A DNA stretch of 64,000 nt from JAOBAU01 sp034667465 (GTDB taxonomy: Bacteria > Acidobacteriota > Thermoanaerobaculia > Gp7-AA8), in assembly GCA_034667465.1 (NCBI GenBank), contig JAXDJV010000012.1:66259-130258 (forward strand), written 5' to 3'. Each line of letters opens with the position of its first letter. Positions within the stretch are counted from its first letter, which is position 1. Positions 26,297-35,190 of this stretch are shown here, in pieces. The translations under genes were made by a program, and so were the position numbers. The notes beneath the pieces were generated by a model. That model did not search any database, was not told where the DNA came from, and worked only from the letters and a program-made list of their open reading frames with translations.

Positions 26297-27268
26297 ATGG
26301 GACGATTCAAGGGGATGTTCGCGGCGGCTTTTACGGTGGCGATGATGTTCGCCGGCAGCGCGCTCGCGCAGGAGATCGTTGATTCCGGCAATCATGCGAA
26401 GCCGAACAAATCGGACTTCGAGATCGGCGACACGTCGTGGGTCGATCAGGAAGCGTTCATCAAAGCCGGCCACCGCTGCGTGACCGAGCAGCCGACCGAA
26501 GACGAAGCGATGCGCATCGAAGCGAACTATCTCGACGCGCTGCTCTCCACGCCGCGCTTCAGCATCGCATCGGTGTCGAGCCCCGTCTCAATCACCGTCA
26601 ACTTCCACGTCATCCGTAACTCGAGCGGCGGCGGCGACGTCTCCGACGCGCGTCTGAACTCGCAGATCTCGACGCTGAACAGCGCGTACAGCGGCCGCGG
26701 CTTCACGTTCGTTCGCGGCACCACCGATCGCACCAACAACAGCACGTGGTACACGATGGGTCCGGGCACGAGCGCGGAAAGCGCCTGCAAGAACTACTTC
26801 ACCGGTATCGCCAGCAACAACGCGAACTACGTGCTGAACTTCTACTCGGCAGCGCCGGGCGGCGGTCTCCTCGGCTGGGCGACGTTCCCGTGGAACCTCT
26901 CCGGCAATCCGCGCATGGACGGCGTCGTCATCCTCAACTCGTCGATCAACGGCGGCTCCGCCGCTCCCTACAACCTCGGCGACACAGCGGTGCACGAGAT
27001 CGGTCACTGGCTCGGCCTGTATCACACGTTCCAGGGCGGCTGCGGCACCGGCAACAACACGACCAGCGGCGACTACGTCGCCGACACGTACGCCGAGGCT
27101 TCAGCGGCGTCGGGTTGCCCGTCGGGACGCAACACCTGCAGCGCGGCCGGAAACGATCCGATCACCAACTTCATGGATTACACCGACGACAGCTGCATGT
27201 ACCTCTTCAGCAGCGGCCAGGTGTCGCGCATGGTGAACATGGCCGCGACCTATCGCCCCTCTCTCTAA
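26297..27268 (+). CDS. Secreted M43 (pappalysin-like) zinc metalloprotease
   Basis: 323 residues with a signal peptide (MGRFKGMFAAAFTVAMMFAG then SALAQ). The extended zinc motif HEIGHWLGLYH (about 233-243) and the Met-turn region NFMDYTDDSCM identify M43 metzincins. Several Cys (GCGTG, CPSG, CSAAG, CMYL) may form disulfides. GAGGAG lies 6 nt before ATG 26297; earlier in-frame ATGs at 26228, 26279 and 26291 lack such a site. A terminator hairpin follows. Confidence 0.92.
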   Translation: MGRFKGMFAAAFTVAMMFAGSALAQEIVDSGNHAKPNKSDFEIGDTSWVDQEAFIKAGHRCVTEQPTEDEAMRIEANYLDALLSTPRFSIASVSSPVSITVNFHVIRNSSGGGDVSDARLNSQISTLNSAYSGRGFTFVRGTTDRTNNSTWYTMGPGTSAESACKNYFTGIASNNANYVLNFYSAAPGGGLLGWATFPWNLSGNPRMDGVVILNSSINGGSAAPYNLGDTAVHEIGHWLGLYHTFQGGCGTGNNTTSGDYVADTYAEASAASGCPSGRNTCSAAGNDPITNFMDYTDDSCMYLFSSGQVSRMVNMAATYRPSL

Positions 27269-27284
27269 GCGTTCGCCACGAGTG

Positions 27285-27316
27285 AAGGACCGCGGGCGTC
27301 TACGTCCGCGGTCCTT
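27285..27316 (+). terminator. Terminator hairpin after the M43 protease
   Basis: AAGGACCGCGG and CCGCGGTCCTT form a perfect 11-bp stem around a 10-nt loop, followed by T. The same GGACCGCGG stem recurs at 35191. Confidence 0.75.
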
Positions 27317-27322
27317 TACACT
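27317..27322 (+). promoter_or_regulatory. -10 box, leaderless promoter
   Basis: TACACT, 6-nt gap to the ATG at 27329, placed directly against the preceding terminator stem. Confidence 0.5.
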
Positions 27323-27328
27323 TCACGC

Positions 27329-28300
27329 ATGCTCACTGCCGCCGCGCGCGGAATCGCGCTCTTCCTCGGCGGCTTCACGCTGCTGAACGTCGCCGGAGAT
27401 CTTCGCTTCGCCGGCACCGACGGCAATCTCTGGTGGATCGATCTCCGGCCCTTACCCTTTGGCAGATTGATCCTCATTGTGTTCGCGATCGCGATGATCG
27501 CGTATGCGATCGCGCCTCGCCTTTCACGCGCGCGTCTCTTCGCGGACGTTGCGCTGATCGCGATCGTGCTCGTCGCGGCGATCGGCAACACGATCCGTTA
27601 CTACGTGATCCTCGCGCGCGGCGATGTGCGAACGACTCTGCCGCTGCCGCTTTCATTGCTGATCGCGGCCGCGATGCTCGCGATCCTCATCGCACATCAC
27701 CGCGCGCCGCAACCGAACCGACGCGCGTTCATCGTCAGCTTCGTCGCTGCCGGAATCGTCTTTCCGATCGCGCAGATCGCGCTCTTCGGACTGACCGACT
27801 ATCGACGCCGTGCCGATCTCATCGTCGTGTTCGGTGCGCACGCGTTCGCGAACGGCGCGCCGTCACGCGCGCTCGCCGATCGCATCGACACCGGCATCGA
27901 GCTCTATCGTGCCGGACTCGCGCCGCGCATTCTTTTTTCCGGCGGTCCCGGCGACGGCGCGATTCACGAAACGGAAGCGATGCGCCGTTACGCCATCCGT
28001 CGCGGAGTTCCCGACTCCGCGATCGCGGTCGACCTCGACGGCATCAATACCGAGTCGACCGCGCGCAACACGCTGACATTCACGCACGGACTTCCGACAC
28101 GCGTGCTCGCCGTCAGTCACTTCTATCACCTGCCGCGCATCAAGATGACGTATCAGCGCTACGGCTTCAACGTCTGCACCGTCCCGTCCGGAAACGCCGG
28201 CGTGCAGCCGCTGCTGCTGAATCTCGCGCGCGAAGATGCGGCGTTCTGGCGTTACTACCTGCGGCGCATTACAACGAGTCCGCAATCCGCCGCGCGATGA
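27329..28300 (+). CDS. YdcF family protein (DUF218, ElyC/SanA type)
   Basis: 323 residues. Four or five N-terminal transmembrane helices (about 5-25, 48-66, 72-92, 105-125 and 130-150) precede a DUF218 domain (about 160-310): ADLIVVFGAHAFANGAPS, RILFSGGPGDG, EAMRRYAIRRGVPDSAI, INTESTARNT, VLAVSHFYHLPRIKMTY. DUF218 proteins act in envelope biogenesis in E. coli; the exact activity is unknown. The 3' end overlaps the convergent SGNH hydrolase by 32 bases. Confidence 0.88.
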   Translation: MLTAAARGIALFLGGFTLLNVAGDLRFAGTDGNLWWIDLRPLPFGRLILIVFAIAMIAYAIAPRLSRARLFADVALIAIVLVAAIGNTIRYYVILARGDVRTTLPLPLSLLIAAAMLAILIAHHRAPQPNRRAFIVSFVAAGIVFPIAQIALFGLTDYRRRADLIVVFGAHAFANGAPSRALADRIDTGIELYRAGLAPRILFSGGPGDGAIHETEAMRRYAIRRGVPDSAIAVDLDGINTESTARNTLTFTHGLPTRVLAVSHFYHLPRIKMTYQRYGFNVCTVPSGNAGVQPLLLNLAREDAAFWRYYLRRITTSPQSAAR

Positions 28301-29024
28301 GTGTGTAGCCCTCGCCGCCCGGATGAAAGCGATCCGCCGACAGCCGATCGTGATGCGCGAAAAGATCCGACGTCTGCACGACCGTGAAATTCAGATCGCC
28401 GGCGAATCGCTCGGCGACGCGCGCGTTCCAGCGCGTCACCAGCGGTGAGAGCGTGCCGCCGAACGGCGTCGTCACGAACGGGTTGTAAAGACCGATCAGA
28501 AAAATGCGCGCGGTCGGATTCGCTTCGCGCACGATGGCGACGCTCTTCTCGATGTTCGCGAGCACCGCGTCCATCACCGCTTCCGGATTCTTCGGCGCGG
28601 CCGATCGAATTTGCGTATCGCCCCAGAGATCGTTCCCGCCGATCGAGATGATGACGACGTTCGACTGCGCGATGATCGTGCGGACGTTGCGGCTGTCGAG
28701 CACTTTCAGCAGATCGCCGGTGCGCGCGCCGTTCACGGCGAGGTTCACGACCGGACGATTCGGAATCTGCCGCCGCTTCAGCTCGTCTGATAAACGGCCG
28801 CCGATGCCGAGGCCTGCTTCGTCGCCGGTGCCGCGCGCGAGCGAATCGCCGAGCACCACGGCGGAGATCGCGAGCGTCTGCGGCTTCGCCGTGATTGCCG
28901 CGGCCTGCCCGTTGACCGGAGTGCCGGTCTCGCCGCGCAGGAATTCGTAAAACCCGAAGCCGAACGTCGACGCTGCGAGGATCGCCGCTGCAGTCGGAAG
29001 ATACCAGGTGAGGAAGCGGCGCAT
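28269..29024 (-). CDS. SGNH/GDSL hydrolase, membrane-anchored
   Basis: 251 residues. An N-terminal helix (LPTAAAILAASTFGFGFYEF) anchors or exports it. SGNH blocks: VVLGDSLARG (Ser nucleophile), NLAVNGARTGDLL (Gly), ISIGGNDLWGD (Asn), and a C-terminal DRFHPGGEGY (Asp and His). It resembles lysophospholipase L1-type esterases. I chose ATG 29024 over upstream Mets because a TACCTT box lies 7 nt before it. Confidence 0.88.
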   Translation of the reverse strand: MRRFLTWYLPTAAAILAASTFGFGFYEFLRGETGTPVNGQAAAITAKPQTLAISAVVLGDSLARGTGDEAGLGIGGRLSDELKRRQIPNRPVVNLAVNGARTGDLLKVLDSRNVRTIIAQSNVVIISIGGNDLWGDTQIRSAAPKNPEAVMDAVLANIEKSVAIVREANPTARIFLIGLYNPFVTTPFGGTLSPLVTRWNARVAERFAGDLNFTVVQTSDLFAHHDRLSADRFHPGGEGYTLIARRIADSL

Positions 29025-29031
29025 CGCGGCG

Positions 29032-29037
29032 AAGGTA
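29032..29037 (-). promoter_or_regulatory. -10 box, leaderless promoter
   Basis: TACCTT on the minus strand, 7-nt gap to ATG 29024. Confidence 0.45.
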
Positions 29038-29067
29038 ACATAGGCGGCGCGGCGCATTGCCGCACGC

Positions 29068-30003
29068 ATGCGCCACTCCATCACCGGCTACTCCACGCTC
29101 GCGCCGACGCTCATCGCGTCGCATCTCACCAAGACCATCGACAGGCGCGTGATCGTCGACGACGTTTCATTCGAGCTTTTCCCCGGCGAGGTCTTCGGCT
29201 TCCTCGGACCGAACGGCGCCGGCAAAACGACCACGATCCGAATGCTCGTCGGCCTCATCAAACCGACGTCGGGACAGGTCACGATCTGCGGACACGATCT
29301 CGTCAAAGATTTCGAAGCGGCGATGCGCTGCACCGGCTGCATCGTCGAGAATCCCGATCTCTATCGCTTCATGACCGGCCGCGAGAACCTCGAGCACTTC
29401 GCGCGGATGCTCGGCGTACGCGACGCGGAAATCGAGCGCGTCGCGGAGCTCGTCTCACTCGCGCATCGACTCGATCAGCGCGTTGGCACCTACTCGCTCG
29501 GCATGCGCCAGCGCTTGGGAATCGCTCAGGCGCTGCTCGGCAACCCGAAGCTGCTCATCCTCGACGAACCGGCCAACGGACTCGATCCCGCCGGCATCCG
29601 CGAGATTCGCGAGCTGCTCCGAAATCTCGCCGAGCATCGAGCGATGACCGTCTTCGTGTCGAGTCATCTGCTCGCGGAGATCGAGCTGATGTGCGATCGC
29701 GTCGCGATCATTCACCGCGGCCGCATCCTGCACACCGGCGCCGTGCGCGATCTGATCTCGAATCAGCGCGAGCTCGAACTGCGCGTCAGCGATGTTGCAC
29801 GCGCGACCGCCGTCGCGAAAGAACGCGGCATCACCTCGCGCATCGCGAATGATCGTCTGCTCCTCGCGATGGAAGAAGAGGACGCGCCGCCGCTCCTGCG
29901 CGCACTGATCGAGCAGGGCGTCGATGTCTTCCACGTGCAGCGCAAAGTGCAGACGCTCGAAGAGCGCTTCCTCGAAGCGACCGGCGGCGAAACCGTCGGC
30001 TGA
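29068..30003 (+). CDS. ABC transporter ATP-binding protein
   Basis: 311 residues. Walker A GPNGAGKTTT (about 49-58), signature YSLGMRQRLGIAQALL, Walker B LLILDEPANGLDP, H-loop SSHLL. The C-terminal about 75 residues form the extension seen in BcrA/NatA-like exporters. It is likely to pair with the permease at 30158. A GTCATCCC-type palindrome and a separate -10 box sit between them. The start at 29068 lacks a Shine-Dalgarno and is less certain than the domain assignment. Confidence 0.93.
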   Translation: MRHSITGYSTLAPTLIASHLTKTIDRRVIVDDVSFELFPGEVFGFLGPNGAGKTTTIRMLVGLIKPTSGQVTICGHDLVKDFEAAMRCTGCIVENPDLYRFMTGRENLEHFARMLGVRDAEIERVAELVSLAHRLDQRVGTYSLGMRQRLGIAQALLGNPKLLILDEPANGLDPAGIREIRELLRNLAEHRAMTVFVSSHLLAEIELMCDRVAIIHRGRILHTGAVRDLISNQRELELRVSDVARATAVAKERGITSRIANDRLLLAMEEEDAPPLLRALIEQGVDVFHVQRKVQTLEERFLEATGGETVG

Positions 30004-30016
30004 GAATGCCGTCCTT

Positions 30017-30103
30017 GTCATCCCGAGCGTAGCGAGGGATCCGGGCGGGTGGCGCGCGCTGCGAGTCCCTTCCCCCCGGATTCTTCGCTCCGCTCAGAAT
30101 GAC
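30017..30103. repeat. GTCATCCCGAGC palindrome, copy 2
   Basis: Left arm GTCATCCCGAGCGTAGCGAG continues to GGATCCGG. The right arm is CCGGATTCTTCGCTCCGCTC then AGAATGAC. The arms are two different sequence variants (CATCCC versus CATTCT when read in one direction). The inner CCGGGCGGGTGGCGCGCG matches the inverted inner part of the copy at 23585. Confidence 0.85.
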
Positions 30104-30144
30104 GCCAACCGAGAAGAAAGTATCGGATGTGCGTCGGCGCATTC

Positions 30145-30150
30145 TATTCT
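30145..30150 (+). promoter_or_regulatory. -10 box, leaderless promoter of the ABC permease
   Basis: TATTCT with a 7-nt gap to the GTG start at 30158, downstream of the palindrome that separates ATPase and permease. Confidence 0.5.
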
Positions 30151-30157
30151 TCGCATC

Positions 30158-31129
30158 GTGCTCATCGCGCTGATCCGGAACGAGACATTGAAGATCCTGC
30201 GGCGGCGGCGCTTCGCGATCGTGATCGGCATCCTCGCCGCGATCCTGATGCTGATCTCGTACGCGCAGCATCGCCAGCTGAACGAGAACCGCAATCGCAA
30301 CTGGCGCGCGGAGCTGCAGCAGCGCGTGGCCGGCTATCAGAACGCGCTGCGGCGCGGACGGATCAGCGATTCGTGGGCGCGTACCGTCCGCGCGGAAGTG
30401 ACGCGGCTGCAGTTCTACATCGATCACGACATCGAGCCCGACAAGCCGACGGCGCCGGTCGTCGTACGACTCGTCGCGAACGTCTCCGGCTGGCTGCTGC
30501 CGCTGCTCGTGGCGATGCTCGGGAGCGACATCGTCTCCGCCGAACATGCGGAAGGAACGGACAAGCTGTTGCTCACGCGTCCGGTGCGGCGTTGGAAAGT
30601 ACTCCTTTCGAAACTGATCACGCTCTGGATGTTCGCGACGCTGACGCTGCTCGCCGCGGCGATCCTGGCGTGGCTCGTCTCGATTCCGATTCTTCCGCGC
30701 GGCGGCTGGAACGCGCCGATGTTCAACGGCTTCAGGCTGACGGCCGGCACGGTCAGCGTCGATCAGGTTCGCCAGCTGCCGCTGTGGCACGACGCGCTGA
30801 TCGCATACGGACTGCAGTGGTTCGCGCTGCTGACCGTCGCATCGATCTCATTGATGTTGTCGGTGATCTTTCGCTCAAGCGCCGCGGCGATCGGGACGAT
30901 GCTCGCTTCGCTGATCGGCGGCTCGATCCTGACCCGCGTCTCGCCAGACTGGACCGCCGGCAAATACCTTTTCGTCAGCGCGCTGCCGCTCGCTGATTAC
31001 TACAGCGGCTCGCCGCCGCCGTACGAAGGGATGTCGATGGCGTTCTGCATTCTGCTGCTCGCCGGATGGGCGGCGGCCGCGACCGCCGTCGCGTTCGGAC
31101 TCTTCACGCAGAGGGACGTATTCGGATGA
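30158..31129 (+). CDS. ABC-2 type transporter permease
   Basis: 323 residues from a GTG start (LIALIRNETLKILRRRR). Transmembrane helices lie near 18-36, 108-130, 150-175, 225-245, 250-270 and 295-315, with a long extracytoplasmic loop between the first two (about 37-105). SAEHAEGTDKLLLTRPVRR is the conserved cytoplasmic element of ABC-2 permeases. It partners the upstream ATPase. Its stop overlaps the start of the next lipoprotein gene (ATGA). Confidence 0.9.
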   Translation: MLIALIRNETLKILRRRRFAIVIGILAAILMLISYAQHRQLNENRNRNWRAELQQRVAGYQNALRRGRISDSWARTVRAEVTRLQFYIDHDIEPDKPTAPVVVRLVANVSGWLLPLLVAMLGSDIVSAEHAEGTDKLLLTRPVRRWKVLLSKLITLWMFATLTLLAAAILAWLVSIPILPRGGWNAPMFNGFRLTAGTVSVDQVRQLPLWHDALIAYGLQWFALLTVASISLMLSVIFRSSAAAIGTMLASLIGGSILTRVSPDWTAGKYLFVSALPLADYYSGSPPPYEGMSMAFCILLLAGWAAAATAVAFGLFTQRDVFG

Positions 31130-31683
31130 TGAAACGCTTTGCAATCTTCGCCGCCGCGCTCGCGGTCGTTGCGTGCAATGAAAGCGCTCCGCCGCCGGGC
31201 GACACCGCCGACGAGCGTGCCGCGATCGCCGTCGAGTACGTGCGCGGCGACGGTCTCGTCGTCCACGCAAAACCGGCTGACGCATCGCCGGTCCTCGCCA
31301 GGTTCACCGCCGGCGAATCGGTTTCGATTCTCGCGAAGCAGGGCGACTGGGCTGAAGTGCGAACCCCGGGCGGCAGCGGCTGGGCGCGCACGAGCTCGCT
31401 GTCGGCGGCGGCGGAAGCACAGCAGGAAGAAGACAACGTCACCCCGCGATTCCGCAAAGCGCCGTCGCCGGTCACGCAGCCGAGCGCGCATGGAGAGATC
31501 ATCATCGAAGCGATGGTGAACACCGACGGCGACGTGACGTCAGTGAAGGTCACGCGCAACACCACCGGCTCCGACGCGCTCGCTTTCAAAAACTCCGCGG
31601 CCATCCAGGGAGCGAAGTTTCTGCCGATCGTGCAAAAGGGCCGCCGGCGCGAGTTCATCTATGAGTATCGCGTTCACTACTAA
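31126..31683 (+). CDS. Lipoprotein with SH3b domain and TonB-like C-terminal domain
   Basis: 185 residues. A lipobox ends in VVAC (Cys17). Residues about 38-95 form a bacterial SH3 domain (GDGLVVHAKPADASPVLARF, GDWAEVRTPGGSGWARTSSL). Residues about 120-185 look like a TonB C-terminal domain (HGEIIIEAMVNTDGDVTSVK, GAKFLPIVQKGRRREFIYEY). It probably sits in the periplasm and binds peptidoglycan or envelope partners. It is translationally coupled to the ABC permease, which suggests a shared task. Confidence 0.8.
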   Translation: MMKRFAIFAAALAVVACNESAPPPGDTADERAAIAVEYVRGDGLVVHAKPADASPVLARFTAGESVSILAKQGDWAEVRTPGGSGWARTSSLSAAAEAQQEEDNVTPRFRKAPSPVTQPSAHGEIIIEAMVNTDGDVTSVKVTRNTTGSDALAFKNSAAIQGAKFLPIVQKGRRREFIYEYRVHY

Positions 31684-31728
31684 GACGATGGCGGAATGAT
31701 TTCACCGCATCCGTGTTGAGGCTCGCGC

Positions 31729-33672
31729 ATGCAGCAGTTTCGATATGACATCCGCAACGTAGCCATCATCGCGCACGTCGACCACGGCAAGACCACGCTC
31801 GTCGACGCGCTTCTGAAACAGGCCGGCGCCATCCGTGCGAACCAGCAGGTCGACGATCGAGTCATGGACTCGAACGACCTCGAGAAAGAGCGCGGCATCA
31901 CCATCCTCGCGAAGAACACGTCGATCCGCTATCAGGTCGACTCGCCCGACGCGCTCGGACATCCGGTCCATCACGAAGCGACGCACACAGCGTCCGGTCA
32001 CGACCTCCCCGCTTCGTTCGTTCATCCGAGCGAAGTGAAGATCAACATCGTCGACACGCCCGGCCACGCTGACTTCGGCGGCGAAGTGGAGCGAGTCCTG
32101 TCGATGGTCGACGGCGTCATTCTCCTCGTCGATGCCGCCGAGGGTCCGATGCCGCAGACGCGGTTCGTGCTGCGGAAGGCACTCGGACTCGGACTGCTGC
32201 CGATCGTCGTCATCAACAAGATCGATCGCAGCGACGCGCGCCCGCAGGAAGTGCTCAACGAAGTGTTCGATCTGATGATCGAGCTCGGCGCTTCCGACGA
32301 GCAGCTCGACTTTCCGGTGCTCTACGCCATCGGCCGTCAGGGCATCGTCCGCAACGATCTCACAGAAACGACCGAAGACTGCCGTCCGCTTTTCGACGCC
32401 GTGCTCAAGCGCATTCCGCCGCCGGCCGGTTACGTCGAAGGGGCGATGCAACTCCTCGTCTCCGCCATCGATTACAACGAATACGTCGGCCGCCTCGGCA
32501 TCGGACGCGTGCAGCGCGGCGTCGTGAAGCAGGGCGCGGACGTCGTGCTCATCCGCCGCGACGGCACGCACAAGAAAGGCCGTATCTCGAAGCTCACCGT
32601 CTTCGAAGGCCTCAAGCGCGAAGAAGTCGCCGAAGCAGCGGCCGGCGAGATCGTCGCCATCGCCGGCTTCATCGACGTCGAGATCGGCGAGACGTTCGCC
32701 TCCGCCGACGCACCGGAACGCCTCGAGCCGATCGCCATCGACGAGCCGACCGTGTCGATGTTCTGGCTGGTCAACGACTCGCCGTTCGCCGGCACCGAAG
32801 GCAAGTACGTCACCTCACGCAACATCAAAGAGCGCCTCGATCGCGAGCTGCGCAAAGACGTCGCGTTGCGTGTGCGCGAGACCGAGCAGGCCGATCGCTT
32901 CGAAGTGAGCGGCCGCGGCGAGCTGCATCTCTCGATCCTCGCCGAGAACATGCGCCGCGAAGGCTACGAGTTCGCGCTCTCTCGTCCTCAGGTCATTCTG
33001 AAGAATTCGGCTGATGGCAAAGTCACCGAGCCGTACGAAGCGCTCGTCGTCGACGTCGATGAAGCACACGTCGGCGCGATCATGGAAAAGATTCAGGTGC
33101 GCCGCGGCGAGATGACCGACATGGTCAATCCCGGCACCGGCCGCGTCCGCATCGAGTTCAAGATCCCGACGCGCGGCCTCTTCGGCATCCGCACCGAGTT
33201 CCTTTCGGAAACGCGCGGCACCGGACTGCTGTACCACACGTTCCTCGAGTACGGTCCGTATCGCGGCGAGATCTCCAGCCGCGGACGTGGCGCGCTCGTG
33301 GCGAAGGAAGGGGGCGACACGACCGCATACGCGATCGAGCCGCTCCAGGAACGCTCCGTCCTTTTCCTCGGGCCGGGCAACAAGGTGTACGGCGGTCAGA
33401 TCGTCGGCGAGAACTCGCGCGACGTCGACATGGTCGTGCAGGTCTGCCGCAAAAAGCATCTGACCAACATGCGCGCCTCCGGCTCCGACATGGCCGCGCA
33501 GCTGACGCCGCCGCGCGACATGACGCTCGAGCAGTGCCTCGAGTGGATCGACGACGACGAGTTGGTGGAAGTCACGCCGACGTCGATCCGCATTCGCAAG
33601 AAGATGCTCGATCATTCGCAGCGCGACGTCGAGCGGAAGAAAGCGAAGAAAGCGACCGAAGTCGAAGCGTAG
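31729..33672 (+). CDS. typA: Translational GTPase TypA/BipA
   Basis: 647 residues. G1 AHVDHGKTT (15-23), G3 DTPGHADFGGE near 109, G4 NKIDR, elongation-factor domains II, III and V, and the TypA-specific C-terminal domain (GPGNKVYGGQIVGENSRDVD, KKHLTNMRASGSD). Relative to E. coli BipA (NTAIKW joined to NDYRINIVDTPG) there is about a 30-residue His-rich insertion at 70-101 (GHPVHHEATHTASGHDLPAS) in the switch region. TypA binds 70S ribosomes and supports growth under stress and cold. Confidence 0.96.
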   Translation: MQQFRYDIRNVAIIAHVDHGKTTLVDALLKQAGAIRANQQVDDRVMDSNDLEKERGITILAKNTSIRYQVDSPDALGHPVHHEATHTASGHDLPASFVHPSEVKINIVDTPGHADFGGEVERVLSMVDGVILLVDAAEGPMPQTRFVLRKALGLGLLPIVVINKIDRSDARPQEVLNEVFDLMIELGASDEQLDFPVLYAIGRQGIVRNDLTETTEDCRPLFDAVLKRIPPPAGYVEGAMQLLVSAIDYNEYVGRLGIGRVQRGVVKQGADVVLIRRDGTHKKGRISKLTVFEGLKREEVAEAAAGEIVAIAGFIDVEIGETFASADAPERLEPIAIDEPTVSMFWLVNDSPFAGTEGKYVTSRNIKERLDRELRKDVALRVRETEQADRFEVSGRGELHLSILAENMRREGYEFALSRPQVILKNSADGKVTEPYEALVVDVDEAHVGAIMEKIQVRRGEMTDMVNPGTGRVRIEFKIPTRGLFGIRTEFLSETRGTGLLYHTFLEYGPYRGEISSRGRGALVAKEGGDTTAYAIEPLQERSVLFLGPGNKVYGGQIVGENSRDVDMVVQVCRKKHLTNMRASGSDMAAQLTPPRDMTLEQCLEWIDDDELVEVTPTSIRIRKKMLDHSQRDVERKKAKKATEVEA

Positions 33673-33737
33673 ATGGCGAGCACGGCCAGGTAGGGATCTG
33701 AGCTTCTGCGCACTCTCCTCTGACATAGGAGATATTC

Positions 33738-35183
33738 ATGATCCCTTTGCGAGTGTCCGTCGCGGCGCTGTTTCTCTTCGTCTGCCCATTCGCACTATTC
33801 GCACAAAACTGCCCGCCGCCGGTCGATGAGCCGAGTGACTGCAGTTTCCCGGTTCCCACCGCGGCTCCGGTCGTCTTCGCCGGCGACACCGGACCGATGC
33901 GCGTTCGCAAGAGCGCGTTCGAGCTCACGACAGCCGAGGTGACGCGGCTGCGTCTGGCATTCGCGAAACTGCGTCAGCTTGCGAAGGATGATCCGACCGA
34001 TCCCCGCGGCTGGATGCTCCAGGCGAACGTCCACTGCTGGTACTGCGGCGGCGGCAACGATCAGCTGGCGGGCGAAGAGATCCACGACGGATTCTGGTTC
34101 TTCCCGTGGCATCGCACCTACCTCTACACGCTCGAAAAAATCCTCGGGCAGCTCGTCGGTGATCCAACGTTCGCGCTTCCATATTGGGATTGGGACACAC
34201 CCGGCCGCGCGATGCTTCCGCCGGTGTATGCAACGCCGAACGATGCGACGAACTCGCTCTTCGACGTCGAACGCGGCGCAACGGCGACGAGCCTGATGCC
34301 GGCTTCACTCTCCGCGTATGGATCGGCCTTCGCAACCGTGATGGCCGCGCCAACGACCGATCTCTTCATGGGGCAGCCGGCCGGAATCGAATCGAATCCC
34401 GGCTCGCTCGAAGGCGGGCCGCACGGCGCGGTACACATCTGGACCGGACAGCCGTCGCTCCTCTGCGAGGACGGCGTCGCGGACATGGGGATTCTCGCCA
34501 CCGCCGCGCAGGATCCGATCTTTTTCGCGCATCACGCCAATATCGATCGTCTGTGGGACGTCTGGCTCAACACGGCGGCGACTCCTCCGCATACGAATCC
34601 GATCGAGCCGGCCAGCGGTCCCGTCTGGCGTCCGCACACTTGGACTTACTACGATCAGAACAAAGTCTGGTACTCGATCGCGGTGTCCGACACGATCAAT
34701 CACGCCACCTCGCTGCACTACACGTATCAAGCGCCGAACACGACCGGCGCCACTCCGGCGCACACGATGGTCATGGCGTCGCCGACGGCGACGAAGGTAA
34801 CGAGCGCGCCGCACACGGCGACGATCTCCGCAACGCCGGTCGCTGCCGTGCCGCCGCCGGCGAAGCCGACGGTGCTGCACATCGACGGCATCATCGTGCC
34901 GCCGGGTGCAGTCGCCGCGGTGCGCGTCTTCATCAATCTGCCGACGGCGTCACCGACGACGGATGCAGCCGATCCGCACTACGTCGGCATCTTCACCATC
35001 GTTCCGCACACGAGCGCCGCTCGCGGCCACACGAAGCGGAGAAACATCGCGCTGGCGCTGTCTGCAGCAAATCTGCAAACGATCTCCGGCGGCTCGCTGA
35101 ATGTAACCCTCGTCCCGGTCGCGGCCGAAGGCGCGCCGAGGAGCCTCAATCTGACGTACGAGAAGATCTACATCACTCGCTGA
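33738..35183 (+). CDS. Secreted plant-type polyphenol oxidase (tyrosinase-DWL-KFDV)
   Basis: 481 residues with a signal peptide (ending ALFAQ). The type 3 copper site is complete: CuA HCWYCGG near 98 (Cys next to the His for a thioether), IHDGFWFFPWHRTYLYTLEK, and ALPYWDWDTP; CuB HGAVHIWTG and DPIFFAHHANIDRLWDVW. A DWL-like segment follows (TWTYYDQNKVWYSIAVSDT, SLHYTYQAP), then after a linker a KFDV-like domain (AVRVFINLPT, HYVGIFTIVPHT). This is the plant PPO domain order. It oxidises phenols to quinones. GGAG lies about 7 nt before ATG. Confidence 0.9.
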   Translation: MIPLRVSVAALFLFVCPFALFAQNCPPPVDEPSDCSFPVPTAAPVVFAGDTGPMRVRKSAFELTTAEVTRLRLAFAKLRQLAKDDPTDPRGWMLQANVHCWYCGGGNDQLAGEEIHDGFWFFPWHRTYLYTLEKILGQLVGDPTFALPYWDWDTPGRAMLPPVYATPNDATNSLFDVERGATATSLMPASLSAYGSAFATVMAAPTTDLFMGQPAGIESNPGSLEGGPHGAVHIWTGQPSLLCEDGVADMGILATAAQDPIFFAHHANIDRLWDVWLNTAATPPHTNPIEPASGPVWRPHTWTYYDQNKVWYSIAVSDTINHATSLHYTYQAPNTTGATPAHTMVMASPTATKVTSAPHTATISATPVAAVPPPAKPTVLHIDGIIVPPGAVAAVRVFINLPTASPTTDAADPHYVGIFTIVPHTSAARGHTKRRNIALALSAANLQTISGGSLNVTLVPVAAEGAPRSLNLTYEKIYITR

Positions 35184-35190
35184 TATGAAG

